Below are positions 6,059 through 7,545 of a stretch of 7,545 nt of DNA, in pieces. Source of the DNA: an uncultured Collinsella sp. (lineage in GTDB: Bacteria > Actinomycetota > Coriobacteriia > Coriobacteriales > Coriobacteriaceae); contig CATYHY010000062.1 in assembly GCA_958407085.1 (NCBI GenBank), positions 1 through 7,545 on the forward strand, in the 5' to 3' direction. A model generated the notes under the pieces. The model was not told the DNA's origin, searched no databases, and worked only from the letters and a program-made list of their open reading frames with translations. The translations under genes and the position numbers were made by a program. Positions within the stretch are counted from its first letter, which is position 1; the number at the start of each line of letters is the position of its first letter.

Positions 6059-7075
6059 ATGAGTGAATCGACTGCGGTGGAGGCGCCGGCGGCAAAGGAG
6101 CCGTTCTTTAAGATGTCCTCCATCCCGGGTGCCAATATTTTGGTGCCGCTTTTGCTGGGCTGCCTGCTCAACACGCTATTCCCTGACCTGTTCAAAACGC
6201 TCGGCAGCTTTACGCTTGGCATGACCCAGCAGGGCGCTGGCCCGCTCGTGGGCGCTTTTTTGCTCATCGTCGGTACGACGATTTCGTTTAAGAGCGCTCC
6301 TGCCGCCGCTGCCCGCGGCGCCATCATCATCGCCGTCAAGCAGATCGTGGTCGTTGCCATGTCGCTGCTCATCCTTTATGTGTTCAACGACAACTTGTTT
6401 GGCATCTCTGCCATGGTGATGCTGGCGGCTTGCACCGGCGCCAACAACGCTATGTACGCTGGGCTGATGGGTACCATGGGCAACGAGGCTGAGCGTGGCG
6501 CTGTCGCCATCACCACGCTGGTTGTCGGCCCTCCGGTCACGATGATCGTGCTCGGCGCTGCCGGCCAGGCCCCGATCGGCTGGTCGCTCGTGGGCGCCAT
6601 TCTGCCGATCGTCGTCGGCATTATTCTGGGTAACCTGTTCCCCAGCTTTAAGAAGATGATGGCACCGGCACTTTCCGCCATCATCGTGCTCGTCTTCTTT
6701 GCCATGGGCTCGACCATGACTTTTGGCCAGCTTATCAACGGCGGTCTTCCCGGCATCCTGCTCGGCGTGATCTGCTCGGTGATCTTTGCAATTCCCGTCA
6801 TCGCGGTCGATAAGCTCACGGGCGGTACGGGTGTCGCAGGTGCGGCCATTTCGAGCTGCGCCGGAGCCAATGTGGCCACGCCTGCTGCCATGGCAAGCGT
6901 CAACGAGGCCATGTACGGCGGCGCGGTGCTCGCGACGGCCACGGCACAGGTTGCTGCCTGCGCAATCGTTACGGCTATTTTGACCCCGCTGGTCACCAGC
7001 TGGTGCTACAAGCATTTTGAGGGCCAGCAGAGCAACGGCAAGGCAACGACCGACAAGGCCTCCGCAGCCGCCTAA
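6059..7075 (+). CDS. kdgT: 2-keto-3-deoxygluconate permease, KdgT family
   Basis: This 338-aa hydrophobic protein matches the KdgT family along its length. Recognisable shared segments are IPGANILVPLLLG (22-34), GSFTLGM (49-55), ILPIVVGIILGN (181-192), and the conserved DKLTGGTGVAGAAISSCAGA block followed by NVATPAAMA (251-279). About ten membrane helices can be seen, with short hydrophilic tails: 1-20 (Ala/Glu-rich) and 318-338 (Lys/Ala-rich), both slightly longer than I recall for the E. coli protein (about 327 aa). The family imports 2-keto-3-deoxy-D-gluconate, a pectin/hexuronate breakdown product, by proton symport across the cytoplasmic membrane. The start at 6059 is chosen because AAAGGAGA (6046-6053) lies at ideal spacing; the in-frame ATG at 6038 would place that site inside the gene. 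A related sugar acid could be the true substrate. No KDG kinase or aldolase is visible in the window. Confidence 0.92.
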   Translation: MSESTAVEAPAAKEPFFKMSSIPGANILVPLLLGCLLNTLFPDLFKTLGSFTLGMTQQGAGPLVGAFLLIVGTTISFKSAPAAAARGAIIIAVKQIVVVAMSLLILYVFNDNLFGISAMVMLAACTGANNAMYAGLMGTMGNEAERGAVAITTLVVGPPVTMIVLGAAGQAPIGWSLVGAILPIVVGIILGNLFPSFKKMMAPALSAIIVLVFFAMGSTMTFGQLINGGLPGILLGVICSVIFAIPVIAVDKLTGGTGVAGAAISSCAGANVATPAAMASVNEAMYGGAVLATATAQVAACAIVTAILTPLVTSWCYKHFEGQQSNGKATTDKASAAA

Positions 7076-7113
7076 TGCCAAACGGTAATCAAAGCTAAAA
7101 ACTAGCTACGCCA

Positions 7114-7153
7114 CAGGGCGGCCACGGGGGATCCCGTGGCCGCCCTGCAGTTT
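7114..7153 (+). terminator. Strong terminator after kdgT
   Basis: Perfect 15-bp arms (7114-7128 and 7133-7147) enclose a GGAT loop, with a very GC-rich stem. The stem is followed by CAG and a short TTT run, so the U-tract is weak but the hairpin is extremely stable. It begins 39 nt after the kdgT stop codon. Confidence 0.75.
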
Positions 7154-7205
7154 CTGTAGGGTCTTTGGGACACTTTACCCTGATAAAGCTGGCATAACAG
7201 CTAGA

Positions 7206-7265
7206 GTGAACGTCGTACAAAGGCAAGGAAAAAACCAAACAAATCGGTGAACGGTAGTTGTTCAC
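7206..7265. repeat. Three GTGAAC copies, two forming a small inverted repeat
   Basis: GTGAAC occurs at 7206-7211 and 7247-7252, 41 bp apart (about four helical turns), and inverted as GTTCAC at 7260-7265. The last two form a palindrome with a 7-nt spacer. They lie 20-79 bp upstream of the extended -10 promoter at 7285-7311, a normal place for regulator sites. The binding protein is unknown. Confidence 0.35.
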
Positions 7266-7284
7266 GCTCGCATTTCCTGCGGAT

Positions 7285-7311
7285 TTGTTAAAAATGCCCT
7301 AATGGTATAAA
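7285..7311 (+). promoter_or_regulatory. Promoter with extended -10 for the downstream transcript
   Basis: TATAAA (7306-7311) is preceded by TGG, giving an extended -10. TTGTTA (7285-7290) lies 15 nt upstream as a -35. Transcription would begin near 7318, directed to the right edge of the window. Confidence 0.55.
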
Positions 7312-7317
7312 AAAAGA

Positions 7318-7541
7318 AACATATAACAGCCCTGATGAAGGGGGTGGCTATGTTATCCTTCTCAAACGGGTGAAATCTTGGGTTTTGGGTTGCAGTTCCA
7401 AGGTGGACAAACGTTTTTCCCTGTACCAACGTGTGGTGAAGAACGGAAGAAGCCGGTAGTGCAAGCCGATAATTCAAGAATTCAATAAGTAGCGGTGTGA
7501 GAGAGCGCCGCATTACACGTAACTAGGAGCGTGGTTACACA
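7318..7541 (+). ncRNA. Probable structured 5' leader RNA of unknown class
   Basis: From the predicted start near 7318 to the ATG at 7542 there are about 220 nt with no convincing gene. Several hairpins can be drawn. ATAACA-GCC pairs with GGC-TA-TGTTAT (7323-7356). CTTGG pairs with CCAAG (7377-7402). CGTTTTTC pairs with GAAGAACG (7412-7419/7438-7445) and is topped, after a 5-nt bulge, by ACCA/TGGT. GCGGTG pairs with CGCCGC (7492-7511). This could be a regulatory leader, riboswitch or stand-alone RNA. I looked for T-box, FMN, cobalamin, TPP, SAM, glycine, guanidine and SRP signatures from memory and found none. Hairpins drawn by eye in 220 nt can arise by chance, so confidence is modest. Confidence 0.35.
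7350..7373 (+). other. Possible seven-residue upstream ORF in the leader
   Basis: An ATG at 7350 is preceded at 5 nt by AAGGGGG (7338-7344) and encodes MLSFSNG before a TGA at 7371. An in-frame ATG at 7335 would lengthen it to MKGVAMLSFSNG but lacks a ribosome binding site. There is no run of one amino acid as in classical attenuation peptides. The start codon lies within the first leader hairpin. Confidence 0.2.
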
Positions 7542-7545
7542 ATGC
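7525..7545 (+). CDS. Possible start of the next gene, cut by the window edge
   Basis: AGGAG (7525-7529) precedes an ATG at 7542-7544, one base before the end of the window. The 12-nt spacing is long. A small hairpin GTAAC/GTTAC (7519-7523/7534-7538) would hold the AGGAG in its loop and shorten the effective distance. Only the start codon and one base are visible, so nothing can be said about the product. Confidence 0.3.

Noticed and set aside
7331..7374. CTGATGA (7332-7337 region) followed by GAAA, like a hammerhead ribozyme core
   Set aside because: The sequence between them does not form a closing stem II, and no stem III with a cleavage triplet can be drawn around GAAA.
7395..7445. Possible T-box element (AAGGTGGAC)
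   Set aside because: The conserved TGG-ACCGCG part and a stem I with specifier loop are absent.
7262..7513. An 83-codon minus-strand open frame in the right intergenic region
   Set aside because: No ribosome binding site, no recognisable domain, and it lies antisense to the promoter and leader; its composition looks random.

Overview
The window is high-GC, with codons strongly biased to G/C in third positions and AT-rich intergenic stretches. The gene content and style (tightly overlapping operons, a KdgT permease, a BmrCD/TM287-288-like heterodimeric ABC exporter with a MarR regulator) fit a host-associated Actinomycetota, for example a Collinsella-like member of the Coriobacteriia. That assignment is an inference from style; no rRNA or other marker gene is present.

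Positions 1-165 hold no gene. They contain a perfect 22-bp palindrome (9-30) and a strong hairpin (100-135) that closes the minus-strand operon. From 4834 down to 166, on the minus strand, lies a three-gene operon: a MarR-family regulator (149 aa), an ABC exporter half-transporter with a roughly 200-residue extracytoplasmic insert (788 aa), and a second half-transporter (618 aa). The genes overlap by 4 nt and 1 nt, so they are almost certainly co-transcribed and translationally coupled. The ATPase motifs are complementary. One subunit has Asp for the catalytic Glu and Gln for the H-loop His but an intact signature. The other has intact Walker B and His but an altered signature (LSQGQ). This is the pattern of a heterodimeric exporter with one active and one degenerate ATP site.

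Positions 4835-5200 form a divergent regulatory region of about 366 bp with no convincing gene. It holds two related pseudo-palindromes, a 9-bp inverted repeat that covers the marR ribosome binding site, two candidate plus-strand promoters and a candidate operator.

On the plus strand, a classical SDR oxidoreductase (249 aa, 5201-5950) is followed, after a hairpin with a T-tract, by a KdgT-family 2-keto-3-deoxygluconate permease (338 aa, 6059-7075). Together they suggest uptake and metabolism of a sugar-acid breakdown product, but the SDR substrate cannot be read from sequence.

Positions 7076-7545 (470 bp) carry no convincing CDS. They contain a strong terminator, three copies of GTGAAC, a good extended -10 promoter and a probable structured leader of about 220 nt that runs to a possible start codon at the window edge. 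That leader, which I could not match to any riboswitch class from memory, is the least explained part of the window. I saw no mobile element, CRISPR array, tRNA or rRNA, and I did not find a clear-cut new defence or metabolic system.
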